Assembly: GCA_907164885.2 (NCBI GenBank)
Contig: OU015499.1
Location: forward strand, 149,343,920-149,407,919
Origin: Dolomedes plantarius
Lineage: Eukaryota > Arthropoda > Arachnida > Araneae > Dolomedidae
Length of the DNA stretch: 64,000 nucleotides
Reading direction: 5' to 3'
The position numbers and the translations under genes are program-made. This document shows positions 23,401-36,521 of the stretch, in pieces; positions within the stretch are counted from its first letter, which is position 1, and each line of letters starts with the position of its first letter. Under the pieces are notes generated by a model, which saw nothing but the letters and a program-made list of their open reading frames with translations, did not search any database and had not been told where the DNA came from.

Positions 23401-24539
23401 ACGAGCTGACACACTTTAACAACATAAGTATGGGGATGTTCTATCTGTATTGGAAAACCTAATATCCGCAGTAGCATACTTTCTAAAGTAACGATTTCAA
23501 AGTGTTTATCAGCATAGTCCCGAGACCTAACATCCAATGGTGGTGCACCTTTATGAAGTAAAATATGAGCAACTTTAATAACGTGTTCTAATGTTCTTAT
23601 CTCTTCTTCTACTTTTGTAGCTAAGAACAAGGCAGCGATAGATACACTGTATTTCTCTAACTCCGTAAAAGAATGATAAACATAAAACCTATGCATGCAT
23701 ACAATTGCCGTATTAATACATAATTGAGATACTTGAAGCCGATTACCAAGGTCTTGAATGAAGTTAGCAGCTAGTTGGCGGTATGAAAGATCTTTATTAA
23801 CATCAAAGCTTTTTCTGCTCGGGGTGCAGGCCAGTTCTTCTTTCGAAAAATACCACTTTTGCGCATGCTCCATTTCGGCTTGAAAAGAAAATTCAGAATA
23901 ACCACGTCGTAATATATTTCGCAACTTTCTGTACAGAATACTTTGAAGAACAGTATAACTAAAATACGAAAAATGCTCAATATAACAACACTTCCGCGTG
24001 AAGAACCGTACATACACTAGTCATTCAGACACAAGGACTGATAGTGCTGGCCTCGTCAAGACAGCAGAAAGTCCCCAAAGCCCCACCCACATGTGCAGTC
24101 TGTCAAGAAAAATTATCGGGGCATTAAGACGGTAGCGGATTGGTCGGTGCGACGGCAGGTGACGAAGGCGATTGCCTCAAGGTCACCAAACAATGCGACA
24201 AAGGTTACTGAACAAATCTTCCACGAATCGCTATCTGGGAACCGCAAGGTTCTTACAAATATATATAAAGCAAAGAAAAATTGTTTCAATAATGGTATGT
24301 CTACCCTTTTTTGAGGCTGTCAATATGCAGCTCCTAACTGTACTACGGCGAATAACTGTTGAATTGTATAAAAATGTCAAACAATGGCATATAACTCTAT
24401 GGTATTATGCACTCCATAGAGACGAAAAAGTTCCCTGCCTTTTATCAACAGAATAAACAGTAAAAATAAGAAAATTAATCCTTAAGAACGACACTTAAAG
24501 CTGCTATGCACAAACCCCATGGGATTCGTTCACCTCAAT
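20493..24539 (-). repeat. Array unit 6 (type A spacer)
   Basis: 4047 bp. MITE remnant 20452 to about 20811, 87-bp repeats about 21560-21930, two minisatellite copies, cyclin copy 6. The poly-T run near 21466-21483 is longer than in other units. Confidence 0.95.
22458..23873 (-). CDS. Cyclin T-like protein, copy 6 (471-residue full form)
   Basis: Intact frame with the same 471 residues as copy 5 (Ser318, Gln332, ending APGQKVP). Domains as described for copy 5. Differences between copies 5 and 6 are confined to the spacers. Confidence 0.9.
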   Translation of the reverse strand: MEHAQKWYFSKEELACTPSRKSFDVNKDLSYRQLAANFIQDLGNRLQVSQLCINTAIVCMHRFYVYHSFTELEKYSVSIAALFLATKVEEEIRTLEHVIKVAHILLHKGAPPLDVRSRDYADKHFEIVTLESMLLRILGFPIQIEHPHTYVVKVCQLVKASKDLAKASDFMATTSLHMTTMCLQYKPQVVACVCFHFACKWTNWKIEPCSEGKEWYFYVDKSVTLELLESLTREFITILESSPVWFRRKFMPLKDIPRALTGEASSEHHSADIKSLVIKKDFSSPGTSASTSLSAFCIQTENKPVKVESARKRPAPPSQFPPAKKVLPKSSQRSISLYAYRERNEKERLGQKPALPCTEVSVWPVLRKPQHALNEHERVHKYFSNSLELHSHVRKERVNKSSVSTDLHPVHAASMNKLNHQFAKESESEVTLEKNTNTTEMPSNVSDDPVIVFERVVVKSGVQEAPGQKVP

Positions 24540-27500
24540 CTTAACCTATGGAGAAAATTTGTCCACGGATTGTAGAATTGGATTCAAAGATTTTGTTTTC
24601 AAATTGTACTCTGTTGTAGAGAAAGAAATTTTACATAGGTAGACATTTTTCGTTTTTTTAAAGGCAATAAAATTTTAAAATTTAAATTATTCTTAGAAAA
24701 ATCTAACATAGTGTGTTTTAAACGCTCATAAATTACTTCGGTAGACAAAATTTATAAAAACAATCCTGTAGCGCTTTGCAGAAAATTTCCGGCTATCTAA
24801 CACCAATTTTATTTGATTATCAGCATTTATGTAGCTGTAAACAGTAGGCAAAAAGATTTTAAATGAAAAATTCTGCTGAGAATTTCGCTTGTTGAGGGGG
24901 TGGGGGAGAGATGATGATTGATAACTTTGACGACAGCGCCCACTGCAGCCAGAGGTAGCGCTCTGGACTTGCCACCCCACGAGAGAGGGGTCAGTTAACT
25001 AAAGCCGAAAACGTTACGGTATTGTATATATTAATACTATGGATGGAATTTTAATAAATTTTGTCTCTGAATGTCCATGGTAATCTGAACTACAATAATG
25101 TGAAAGATTATGTGTCAAAAACTTGTAAAATAAACGTATAAATTTTTTAAGCTGGATTGTCAGAAATTTATAAGGTGTAACTTTGCTTATATATTTTTGC
25201 AGTTGACTGTACCCTCCATATTGATACATGAAATAGGATAAGTATGAGAAACCAGCGATAACGTGACATTCTTCTAAAGCATGGCCGCAGTTATTGAGCA
25301 TGCGCATTTCCCTGAGCCGCTATGCCAAACATACGCTCGTTATATTTATACTCTCCAGTGACAACGATATCGCTTAAGCGCGTAGTTTGTTGTTTATTTC
25401 ATTCAATTCTTTGTAATCTTTATAATTAAAAGAAAAAAAATGATGCTCTTCGCGATAATTTTCGCAACTTTTGGCACCACTCTAGATTTTTGTGCAAGGC
25501 CGCAATCTTGGATTTTTTTTTTTTTTTTGCGCAAACTTTGTAGATATTACCGTGTTTTGAGGAGTGGAAAAATTCTCGTCAATGTGTTCTAAGCAGTGTT
25601 TTAAAAACGCTGGACTCAGAATTTGTTTTAGCTTTTTTAATAAAAACCTACTTTAAATTATGAAACTCGGAAAAAATTTTGAAAAGTCATTTAAACGTTG
25701 GACTTTAATTTATTTTTGGGTTTTTAATACAAACCACTTTTTTAAATTATGAAACTTGGAAATTGTTTTGAAAAAATCATTCTCAAATATTGGAAATTTT
25801 GGGTTTTTCTTTTAGCTTTTTTAATAAAAATCACCTTTTTAAATTATGAAACTTAGAAATATTTTTGAAAAATCATTTAATCGTTGGACGTAGATTTATT
25901 TGAAATTTTAATAAAAATTACATTTTTAAATTCTGAAACATAGAAAATTTTTGAAAAAAGCATTCGAATATTGAAGTTTATTTCCACACCACCCAAGAGG
26001 TAAAACTTCCTAGGCGCGTTTGGTTTAACGTGGTATCGGCCGGACCCCTAATCCACGTGTATTTTTTATGAAAAATCGTAACTTTTCAAAAAAAATACAA
26101 TTACAATTTAAATATACAATTACATTTTAGATATACAATTACATTTCAAATCACAGAAATATATTTAAATTACACACATTAGAAACATTTTAAATATTCA
26201 TTTTTAAATACCCTTAAAAACGTTACACATACACAAATAAAACATTATAAATACACAAATAAAACATTATAAATACATTAGCGTGGAAAATTACAGACAC
26301 TGGAGCGTGGAAAATTAAAACATTTCCCCCTTTCCCCAGCACTGAAAACTTCACGCCGTATGATAATATTACAAATTATTAAAAACTATACTTAAGAAAT
26401 TTTCACTTACCTAAACGTTTTCTTTCTAATCGGCAAAATTTTCTGCAGATGATACATACTTGTGAGAGAGGATTTGGTCAGTTTGTTAGAAGCAGGTTCC
26501 GGTTAAGGCACATTTTGCCCAGGAGATTCTTGGACCCCAGACTTAACAACCACTCTCTCAAAGACAATTACAGGGTCATCGGAGACATTAGAAGGCATCT
26601 CTGTTGTGTTAGTGTTTTTCTCCAGAGTCACTTCTGATTCCGACTCTTTAGCAAATTGATGATTCAACTTATTCATAGAAGCAGCATGCACTGGATGTAA
26701 ATCCGTACTTACACTGCTTTTGTTCACCCTCTCCTTCCTTACATGTGAATGTAGCTCCAGAGAATTGGAGAAATATTTGTGAACCCTTTCATGTTCGTTC
26801 AAGGCATGCTGTGGTTTACGTAGTACCGGCCACACACTCACTTCAGTACAAGGTAGAGCTGGTTTCTGTCCTAAGCGCTCCTTTTCATTTCTCTCCCGGT
26901 AAGCGTAGAGTGATATGGAGCGTTGTGAAGATTTTGGGAGGACTTTCTTTGCTGGTGGAAATTGTGAAGGCGGTGCAGGACGCTTTCGGGCACTTTCTAC
27001 TTTAACAGGCTTATTTTCCGTTTGTATACAAAATGCTGACAATGATGTGGATGCTGAAGTTCCTGGAGATGAGAAATCCTTTTTTATCACTAAACTTTTG
27101 ATATCAGCAGAGTGGTGTTCAGAAGAAGCCTCACCAGTCAATGCTCTTGGAATATCCTTTAAAGGCATAAATTTCCTTCTAAACCAAACGGGACTGCTTT
27201 CTAATATTGTAATAAATTCACGTGTTAAACTTTCAAGGAGTTCTAAAGTTACACTTTTATCAACATAAAAATACCACTCTTTCCCTTCAGAACAAGGCTC
27301 AATTTTCCAATTTGTCCATTTACAAGCGAAATGAAAGCATACACATGCAACTACCTGAGGCTTGTACTGAAGACACATTGTTGTCATGTGTAAACTTGTC
27401 GTAGCCATGAAATCGGATGCTTTAGCTAAATCTTTGCTAGCTTTAACGAGCTGACACACTTTAACAACATAAGTATGGGGATGTTCTATCTGTATTGGAA

Positions 27501-28584
27501 AACCTAATATCCGCAGTAGCATACTTTCTAAAGTAACGATTTCAAAGTGTTTATCAGCATAGTCCCGAGACCTAACATCCAATGGTGGTGCACCTTTATG
27601 AAGTAAAATATGAGCAACTTTAATAACGTGTTCTAATGTTCTTATCTCTTCTTCTACTTTTGTAGCTAAGAACAAGGCAGCGATAGATACACTGTATTTC
27701 TCTAACTCCGTAAAAGAATGATAAACATAAAACCTATGCATGCATACAATTGCCGTATTAATACATAATTGAGATACTTGAAGCCGATTACCAAGGTCTT
27801 GAATGAAGTTAGCAGCTAGTTGGCGGTATGAAAGATCTTTATTAACATCAAAGCTTTTTCTGCTCGGGGTGCAGGCCAGTTCTTCTTTCGAAAAATACCA
27901 CTTTTGCGCATGCTCCATTTCGGCTTGAAAAGAAAATTCAGAATAACCACGTCGTAATATATTTCGCAACTTTCTGTACAGAATACTTTGAAGAACAGTA
28001 TAACTAAAATACGAAAAATGCTCAATATAACAACACTTCCGCGTGAAGAACCGTACATACACTAGTCATTCAGACACAAGGACTGATAGTGCTGGCCTCG
28101 TCAAGACAGCAGAAAGTCCCCAAAGCCCCACCCACATGTGCAGTCTGTCAAGAAAAATTATCGGGGCATTAAGACGGTAGCGGATTGGTCGGTGCGACGG
28201 CAGGTGACGAAGGCGATTGCCTCAAGGTCACCAAACAATGCGACAAAGGTTACTGAACAAATCTTCCACGAATCGCTATCTGGGAACCGCAAGGTTCTTA
28301 CAAATATATATAAAGCAAAGAAAAATTGTTTCAATAATGGTATGTCTACCCTTTTTTGAGGCTGTCAATATGCAGCTCCTAACTGTACTACGGCGAATAA
28401 CTGTTGAATTGTATAAAAATGTCAAACAATGGCATATAACTCTATGGTATTATGCACTCCATAGAGACGAAAAAGTTCCCTGCCTTTTATCAACAGAATA
28501 AACAGTAAAAATAAGAAAATTAATCCTTAAGAACGACACTTAAAGCTGCTATGCACAAACCCCATGGGATTCGTTCACCTCAAT
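24540..28584 (-). repeat. Array unit 7 (type A spacer)
   Basis: 4045 bp. MITE remnant 24499 to about 24858, 87-bp repeats about 25605-25980, two minisatellite copies, cyclin copy 7. The 3' tip of its gene resembles units 1-3 while the rest resembles units 5-8. Confidence 0.95.
26503..27918 (-). CDS. Cyclin T-like protein, copy 7 (471-residue full form)
   Basis: Intact frame. It matches copies 5 and 6 except at the last residues, which read SPGQNVP as in the left subfamily (copies 1-3) where copies 5 and 6 have APGQKVP. Two nearby substitutions switch together, which fits a short gene-conversion tract. Confidence 0.9.
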   Translation of the reverse strand: MEHAQKWYFSKEELACTPSRKSFDVNKDLSYRQLAANFIQDLGNRLQVSQLCINTAIVCMHRFYVYHSFTELEKYSVSIAALFLATKVEEEIRTLEHVIKVAHILLHKGAPPLDVRSRDYADKHFEIVTLESMLLRILGFPIQIEHPHTYVVKVCQLVKASKDLAKASDFMATTSLHMTTMCLQYKPQVVACVCFHFACKWTNWKIEPCSEGKEWYFYVDKSVTLELLESLTREFITILESSPVWFRRKFMPLKDIPRALTGEASSEHHSADIKSLVIKKDFSSPGTSASTSLSAFCIQTENKPVKVESARKRPAPPSQFPPAKKVLPKSSQRSISLYAYRERNEKERLGQKPALPCTEVSVWPVLRKPQHALNEHERVHKYFSNSLELHSHVRKERVNKSSVSTDLHPVHAASMNKLNHQFAKESESEVTLEKNTNTTEMPSNVSDDPVIVFERVVVKSGVQESPGQNVP

Positions 28585-31500
28585 CTTAACCTATGGAGAA
28601 AATTTGTCCACGGATTGTAGAATTGGATTCAAAGATTTTGTTTTCAAATTGTACTCTGTTGTAGAGAAAGAAATTTTACATAGGTAGACATTTTTCGTTT
28701 TTTTAAAGGCAATAAAATTTTAAAATTTAAATTATTCTTAGAAAAATCTAACATAGTGTGTTTTAAACGCTCATAAATTACTTCGGTAGACAAAATTTAT
28801 AAAAACAATCCTGTAGCGCTTTGCAGAAAATTTCCGGCTATCTAACACCAATTTTATTTGATTATCAGCATTTATGTAGCTGTAAACAGTAGGCAAAAAG
28901 ATTTTAAATGAAAAATTCTGCTGAGAATTTCGCTTGTTGAGGGGGTGGGGGAGAGATGATGATTGATAACTTTGACGACAGCGCCCACTGCAGCCAGAGG
29001 TAGCGCTCTGGACTTGCCACCCCACGAGAGAGGGGTCAGTTAACTAAAGCCGAAAACGTTACGGTATTGTATATATTAATACTATGGATGGAATTTTAAT
29101 AAATTTTGTCTCTGAATGTCCATGGTAATCTGAACTACAATAATGTGAAAGATTATGTGTCAAAAACTTGTAAAATAAACGTATAAATTTTTTAAGCTGG
29201 ATTGTCAGAAATTTATAAGGTGTAACTTTGCTTATATATTTTTGCAGTTGACTGTACCCTCCATATTGATACATGAAATAGGATAAGTATGAGAAACCAG
29301 CGATAACGTGACATTCTTCTAAAGCATGGCCGCAGTTATTGAGCATGCGCATTTCCCTGAGCCGCTATGCCAAACATACGCTCGTTATATTTATACTCTC
29401 CAGTGACAACGATATCGCTTAAGCGCGTAGTTTGTTGTTTATTTCATTCAATTCTTTGTAATCTTTATAATTAAAAGAAAAAAAATGATGCTCTTCGCGA
29501 TAATTTTCGCAACTTTTGGCACCACTCTAGATTTTTGTGCAAGGCCGCAATCTTGGATTTTTTATTTTTTTTTTGCGCAAACTTTGTAGATATTACCGTG
29601 TTTTGAGGAGTGGAAAAATTCTCGTCAATGTGTTCTAAGCAGTGTTTTAAAAACGCTGGACTCAGAATTTGTTTTAGCTTTTTTAATAAAAACCTACTTT
29701 AAATTATGAAACTCGGAAAAAATTTTGAAAAGTCATTTAAACGTTGGACTTTAATTTATTTTTGGGTTTTTAATACAAACCACTTTTTTAAATTATGAAA
29801 CTTGGAAATTGTTTTGAAAAAATCATTCTCAAATATTGGAAATTTTGGGTTTTTCTTTTAGCTTTTTTAATAAAAATCACCTTTTTAAATTATGAAACTT
29901 AGAAATATTTTTGAAAAATCATTTAATCGTTGGACGTAGATTTATTTGAAATTTTAATAAAAATTACATTTTTAAATTCTGAAACATAGAAAATTTTTGA
30001 AAAAAGCATTCGAATATTGAAGTTTATTTCCACACCACCCAAGAGGTAAAACTTCCTAGGCGCGTTTGGTTTAACGTGGTATCGGCCGGACCCCTAATCC
30101 ACGTGTATTTTTTATGAAAAATCGTAACTTTTCAAAAAAAATACAATTACAATTTAAATATACAATTACATTTTAGATATACAATTACATTTCAAATCAC
30201 AGAAATATATTTAAATTACACACATTAGAAACATTTTAAATATTCATTTTTAAATACCCTTAAAAACGTTACACATACACAAATAAAACATTATAAATAC
30301 ACAAATAAAACATTATAAATACATTAGCGTGGAAAATTACAGACACTGGAGCGTGGAAAATTAAAACATTTCCCCCTTTCCCCAGCACTGAAAACTTCAC
30401 GCCGTATGATAATATTACAAATTATTAAAAACTATACTTAAGAAATTTTCACTTACCTAAACGTTTTCTTTCTAATCGGCAAAATTTTCTGCAGATGATA
30501 CATACTTGTGAGAGAGGATTTGGTCAGTTTGTTAGAAGCAGGTTCCGGTTAAGGCACTTTTTGCCCAGGAGCTTCTTGGACCCCAGACTTAACAACCACT
30601 CTCTCAAAGACAATTACAGGGTCATCGGAGACATTAGAAGGCATCTCTGTTGTGTTAGTGTTTTTCTCCAGAGTCACTTCTGATTCCGACTCTTTAGCAA
30701 ATTGATGATTCAACTTATTCATAGAAGCAGCATGCACTGGATGTAAATCCGTACTTACACTGCTTTTGTTCACCCTCTCCTTCCTTACATGTGAATGTAG
30801 CTCCAGAGAATTGGAGAAATATTTGTGAACCCTTTCATGTTCGTTCAAGGCATGCTGTGGTTTACGTAGTACCGGCCACACACTCACTTCAGTACAAGGT
30901 AGAGCTGGTTTCTGTCCTAAGCGCTCCTTTTCATTTCTCTCCCGGTAAGCGTAGAGTGATATGGAGCGTTGTGAAGATTTTGGGAGGACTTTCTTTGCTG
31001 GTGGAAATTGTGAAGGCGGTGCAGGACGCTTTCGGGCACTTTCTACTTTAACAGGCTTATTTTCCGTTTGTATACAAAATGCTGACAATGATGTGGATGC
31101 TGAAGTTCCTGGAGATGAGAAATCCTTTTTTATCACTAAACTTTTGATATCAGCAGAGTGGTGTTCAGAAGAAGCCTCACCAGTCAATGCTCTTGGAATA
31201 TCCTTTAAAGGCATAAATTTCCTTCTAAACCAAACGGGACTGCTTTCTAATATTGTAATAAATTCACGTGTTAAACTTTCAAGGAGTTCTAAAGTTACAC
31301 TTTTATCAACATAAAAATACCACTCTTTCCCTTCAGAACAAGGCTCAATTTTCCAATTTGTCCATTTACAAGCGAAATGAAAGCATACACATGCAACTAC
31401 CTGAGGCTTGTACTGAAGACACATTGTTGTCATGTGTAAACTTGTCGTAGCCATGAAATCGGATGCTTTAGCTAAATCTTTGCTAGCTTTAACGAGCTGA

Positions 31501-32630
31501 CACACTTTAACAACATAAGTATGGGGATGTTCCATCTGTATTGGAAAACCTAATATCCGCAGTAGCATACTTTCTAAAGTAACGATTTCAAAGTGTTTAT
31601 CAGCATAGTCCCGAGACCTAACATCCAATGGTGGTGCACCTTTATGAAGTAAAATATGAGCAACTTTAATAACGTGTTCTAATGTTCTTATCTCTTCTTC
31701 TACTTTTGTAGCTAAGAACAAGGCAGCGATAGATACACTGTATTTCTCTAACTCCGTAAAAGAATGATAAACATAAAACCTATGCATGCATACAATTGCC
31801 GTATTAATACATAATTGAGATACTTGAAGCCGATTACCAAGGTCTTGAATGAAGTTAGCAGCTAGTTGGCGGTATGAAAGATCTTTATTAACATCAAAGC
31901 TTTTTCTGCTCGGGGTGCAGGCCAGTTCTTCTTTCGAAAAATACCACTTTTGCGCATGCTCCATTTCGGCTTGAAAAGAAAATTCAGAATAACCACGTCG
32001 TAATATATTTCGCAACTTTCTGTACAGAATACTTTGAAGAACAGTATAACTAAAATACGAAAAATGCTCAATATAACAACACTTCCGCGTGAAGAACCGT
32101 ACATACACTAGTCATTCAGACACAAGGACTGATAGTGCTGGCCTCGTCAAGACAGCAGAAAGTCCCCAAAGCCCCACCCACATGTGCAGTCTGTCAAGAA
32201 AAATTATCGGGGCATTAAGACGGTAGCGGATTGGTCGGTGCGACGGCAGGTGACGAAGGCGATTGCCTCAAGGTCACCAAACAATGCGACAAAGGTTACT
32301 GAACAAATCTTATACGAATCGCTATCTGGGAACCGCAAGGTTCTTACAAATATATATAAAGCAAAGAAAAATTGTTTCAATAATGGTATGTCTACCCTTT
32401 TTTGAGGCTGTCAATATGCAGCTCCTAACTGTACTACGGCGAATAACTGTTGAATTGTATAAAAATGTCAAACAATGGCATATAACTCTATGGTATTATG
32501 CACTCCATAGAGACGAAAAAGTTCCCTGCCTTTTATCAACAGAATAAACAGTAAAAATAAGAAAATTAATCCTTAAGAACGACACTTAAAGCTGCTATGC
32601 ACAAACCCCATGGGATTCGTTCACCTCAAT
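28585..32630 (-). repeat. Array unit 8 (type A spacer)
   Basis: 4046 bp. MITE remnant 28544 to about 28903, 87-bp repeats about 29650-30020, two minisatellite copies, cyclin copy 8. The poly-T run is broken by one A. In the gene's 5' flank near 32311, tatacg replaces the usual ccacg. Confidence 0.95.
30549..31964 (-). CDS. Cyclin T-like protein, copy 8 (471-residue full form)
   Basis: Intact frame of the full class. One change in the cyclin region: Ile144 to Met in PIQ(I/M)EHPH, just before the second cyclin box. Otherwise identical to copies 5 and 6. Confidence 0.9.
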   Translation of the reverse strand: MEHAQKWYFSKEELACTPSRKSFDVNKDLSYRQLAANFIQDLGNRLQVSQLCINTAIVCMHRFYVYHSFTELEKYSVSIAALFLATKVEEEIRTLEHVIKVAHILLHKGAPPLDVRSRDYADKHFEIVTLESMLLRILGFPIQMEHPHTYVVKVCQLVKASKDLAKASDFMATTSLHMTTMCLQYKPQVVACVCFHFACKWTNWKIEPCSEGKEWYFYVDKSVTLELLESLTREFITILESSPVWFRRKFMPLKDIPRALTGEASSEHHSADIKSLVIKKDFSSPGTSASTSLSAFCIQTENKPVKVESARKRPAPPSQFPPAKKVLPKSSQRSISLYAYRERNEKERLGQKPALPCTEVSVWPVLRKPQHALNEHERVHKYFSNSLELHSHVRKERVNKSSVSTDLHPVHAASMNKLNHQFAKESESEVTLEKNTNTTEMPSNVSDDPVIVFERVVVKSGVQEAPGQKVP

Positions 32631-32635
32631 CTTAA

Positions 32636-33630
32636 GGGGACGCATCAGTAGACCTCGCCGATCGTTCGGCTCAATGTTAATGAATTGCGAAATAAATATT
32701 TGCATACCGGGTTCCCTAATGAATATTTTTGAATTCTGTTTTCGGAATCTGAAAGTAGACTTCCAAAATAAATGCGTGGCTTTGCTAATTTTTTTAATTA
32801 TTATTCAAAATATTTGTAAAATTAAGTTAAAGTTCAAAATTCCAAAACGAGAGGCATCGCTTGCTAAAAAGCTCTGTAACAAAATAACTAATAATAATTT
32901 GAAAATTTGGAAAACAAGACGCAAATCTTGAAACTTCAGGCTTTTTTTAAAGATTTCTTTTACATTTTTTGTGTTAATAGGTAATTTGTATTCTAAGCAG
33001 TTATTTTGCATTTCCATCTGTAAAACGGGAGTTTTTGGCTAAAAGCTCCGCCTCCACTGGTAGAGGGGGAAGATTGCTACTTTCCCCCTCTCTGTTAAGC
33101 TGGGCGGTAATTCTATACCTGAAGGAGGGAGATGACACAAAGAACCTAACACAAAGAATTTGCGCTTGTGCATTCATTTTACTTGTGCTTCCTTGTGAGT
33201 TTTGAGATCCATCGGAAAGAATAGTAGTACTATTTCTCTCGTTCTATAAGTGTTTACTTCCGTAAATAAGATTAATGTTCATTTAACATAAATATCACAT
33301 CTTCGTGCTTTCCATGTAAAGAGTTCTCAAATTTCATTTCACCTGTTAATCTATATTTATTTCAATCAATATTTATTTCGATAAGTGCTACTCCTGTAGC
33401 ACTTATCGTTAGACGTTCACCTTTTGTAAGACACCGCTATATTACTGGCTACTTTATGATAGGAAACACATATAGATGAGCAAACATTGCTCCCTATGAG
33501 GGAGACGACACAAAATCAACCAATCCTTATTCGGGATTTGAACCCCAAGCCCACTGCGTGGAAGCACAGGACACTAAACACAATACCATGTTGGCAGCTG
33601 GTACGCACACACACATATATATATATACAT

Positions 33631-33685
<55 letters not shown>

Positions 33686-33723
33686 TACATATATGTGTGT
33701 GTGTGTGTATGTATATAGGTATA

Positions 33724-33801
<78 letters not shown>

Positions 33802-33887
33802 CACACACACATATATATATGCATATATATACATACACACACGCACATATATATACATATATATATACATATATACATAGAAAAATT
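32636..33887. mobile_element. Type B spacer block, second copy
   Basis: Same content as the block at 16599-17850: starts ggggacgcatcag after TTAA, carries the 13-base-arm hairpin and the tRNA-like patch, and ends in a CA/TA/TG microsatellite (33605-33887) merging at catagaaaa. Both junctions are identical to the first copy, so the two descend from one event by duplication. Confidence 0.55.
33605..33887. repeat. CA/TA/TG compound microsatellite (unit 9)
   Basis: Counterpart of the run in unit 5 with rearranged internal blocks. Long frames on both strands are low-complexity artefacts. Confidence 0.97.
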
Positions 33888-34439
33888 TTGAAAAAAGCAT
33901 TCGAATATTGAAGTTTATTTCCACACCACCCAAGAGGTAAAACTTCCTAGGCGCGTTTGGTTTAACGTGGTATCGGCCGGACCCCTAATCCACGTGTATT
34001 TTTTATGAAAAATCGTAACTTTTCAAAAAAAATACAATTACAATTTAAATATCTAATTACATTTTAGATATACAATTACATTTCAAATCACAGAAATATA
34101 TTTAAATTACACACATTAGAAACATTTTAAATATTCATTTCTAAATACCCTTAAAAACGTTACACATACACAAATAAAACATTATAAATACACAAATAAA
34201 ACATTATAAATATATTAGCGTGGAAAATTACAGACACTGGAGCGTGGAAAATTAAAACATTTCCCCCTTTCCCCAGCACTGAAAACTTCACGCCGTATGA
34301 TAATATTACAAATTATTAAAAACTATACTTAAGAAATTTTCACTTACCTAAACGTTTTCTTTCTAATCGGCAAAATTTTCTGCAGATGATACATACTTGT
34401 GAGAGAGGATTTGGTCAGTTTGTTAGAAGCAGGTTCCGG

Positions 34440-35855
34440 TTAAGGCACTTTTTGCCCAGGAGCTTCTTGGACCCCAGACTTAACAACCACTCTCTCAAAG
34501 ACAATTACAGGGTCATCGGAGACATTAGAAGGCATCTCTGTTGTGTTAGTGTTTTTCTCCAGAGTCACTTCTGATTCCGACTCTTTAGCAAATTGATGAT
34601 TCAACTTATTCATAGAAGCAGCATGCACTGGATATAAATCCGTACTTACACTGCTTTTGTTCACCCTCTCCTTCCTTACATGTGAATGTAGCTCCAGAGA
34701 ATTGGAGAAATATTTGTGAACCCTTTCATGTTCGTTCAAGGCATGCTGTGGTTTACGTAGTACCGGCCACACACTCACTTCAGTACGAGGTAGAGCTGGT
34801 TTCTGTCCTAAGCGCTCCTTTTCATTTCTCTCCCGGTAAGCGTAGAGTGATATGGAGCGTTATGAAGATTTTGGGAGGACTTTCTTTGCTGGTGGAAATT
34901 GTGCAGGCGGTGCAGGACGCTTTCGGGCACTTTCTACTTTAACAGGCTTATTTTCCGTTTGTATACAAAATGCTGACAATGATGTGGATGCTGAAGTTCC
35001 TGGAGATGAGAAATCCTTTTTTATCACTAAACTTTTGATATCAGCAGAGTGGTGTTCAGAAGAAGCCTCACCAGTCAATGCTCTTGGAATATCCTTTAAA
35101 GGCATAAATTTCCTTCTAAACCAAACGGGACTGCTTTCTAATATTGTAATAAATTCACGTGTTAAACTTTCAAGGAGTTCTAAAGTTACACTTTTATCAA
35201 CATAAAAATACCACTCTTTCCCTTCAGAACAAGGCTCAATTTTCCAATTTGTCCATTTACAAGCGAAATGAAAGCATACACATGCAACTACCTGAGGCTT
35301 GTACTGAAGACACATTGTTGTCATGTGTAAACTTGTCGTAGCCATGAAATCGGATGCTTTAGCTAAATCTTTGCTAGCTTTAACGAGCTGACACACTTTA
35401 ACAACATAAGTATGGGGATGTTCTATCTCTATTGGAAAACCTAATATCCGCAGTAGCATACTTTCTAAAGTAACGATTTCAAAGTGTTTATCAGCATAGT
35501 CCCGAGACCTAACATCCAATGGTGGTGCACCTTTATGAAGTAAAATATGAGCAACTTTAATAACGTGTTCTAATGTTCTTATCTCTTCTTCTACTTTTGT
35601 AGCTAAGAACAAGGCAGCGATAGATACACTGTATTTCTCTAACTCCGTAAAAGAATGATAAACATAAAACCTATGCATGCATACAATTGCCGTATTAATA
35701 CATAATTGAGATACTTGAAGCCGATTACCAAGGTCTTGAATGAAGTTAGCAGCTAGTTGGCGGTATGAAAGATCTTTATTAACATCAAAGCTTTTTCTGC
35801 TCGGGGTGCAGGCCAGTTCTTCTTTCGAAAAATACCACTTTTGCGCATGCTCCAT
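34440..35855 (-). pseudogene. Cyclin T-like gene, copy 9 (stop at codon 332, C-terminus otherwise open)
   Basis: Translation from the inner ATG at 35855 gives 331 residues ending at 34860, because codon 332 is TAA. Unlike copies 1-3, the downstream block is still in register and open to 34440, so one base separates it from the full form. Private changes: Gln143 to Glu (PIEIEHPH) and His to Tyr in the C-terminal block (DLYPV). It carries Ala318. The 331-residue product keeps both cyclin boxes and may be functional; pseudogene is used only to cover the split frame. Confidence 0.8.
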
Positions 35856-36521
35856 TTCGGCTTGAAAAGAAAATTCAGAATAACCACGTCGTAATATATT
35901 TCGCAACTTTCTGTACAGAATACTTTGAAGAACAGTATAACTAAAATACGAAAAATGCTCAATATAACAACACTTCCGCGTGAAGAACCGTACATACACT
36001 AGTCATTCAGACACAAGGACTGATAGTGCTGGCCTCGTCAAGACAGCAGAAAGTCCCCAAAGCCCCACCCACATGTGCAGTCTGTCAAGAAAAATTATCG
36101 GGGCATTAAGACGGTAGCGGATTGGTCGGTGCGACGGCAGGTGACGAAGGCGATTGCCTCAAGGTCACCAAACAATGCGACAAAGGTTACTGAACAAATC
36201 TTCCACGAATCGCTATCTGGGAACCGCAAGGTTCTTACAAATATATATAAAGCAAAGAAAAATTGTTTCAATAATGGTATGTCTACCCTTTTTTGAGGCT
36301 GTCAATATGCAGCTCCTAACTGTACTACGGCGAATAACTGTTGAATTGTATAAAAATGTCAAACAATGGCATATAACTCTATGGTATTATGCACTCCATA
36401 GAGACGAAAAAGTTCCCTGCCTTTTATCAACAGAATAAACAGTAAAAATAAGAAAATTAATCCTTAAGAACGACACTTAAAGCTGCTATGCACAAACCCC
36501 ATGGGATTCGTTCACCTCAAT

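Larger units (their letters stand above)
32631..36521 (-). repeat. Array unit 9 (type B spacer)
   Basis: A near copy of unit 5 placed 16037 bp to its right, with the same foreign block after TTAA and the same re-entry point. It also has private changes, such as tctaatt for tacaatt near 34053 and a shorter microsatellite. Confidence 0.93.
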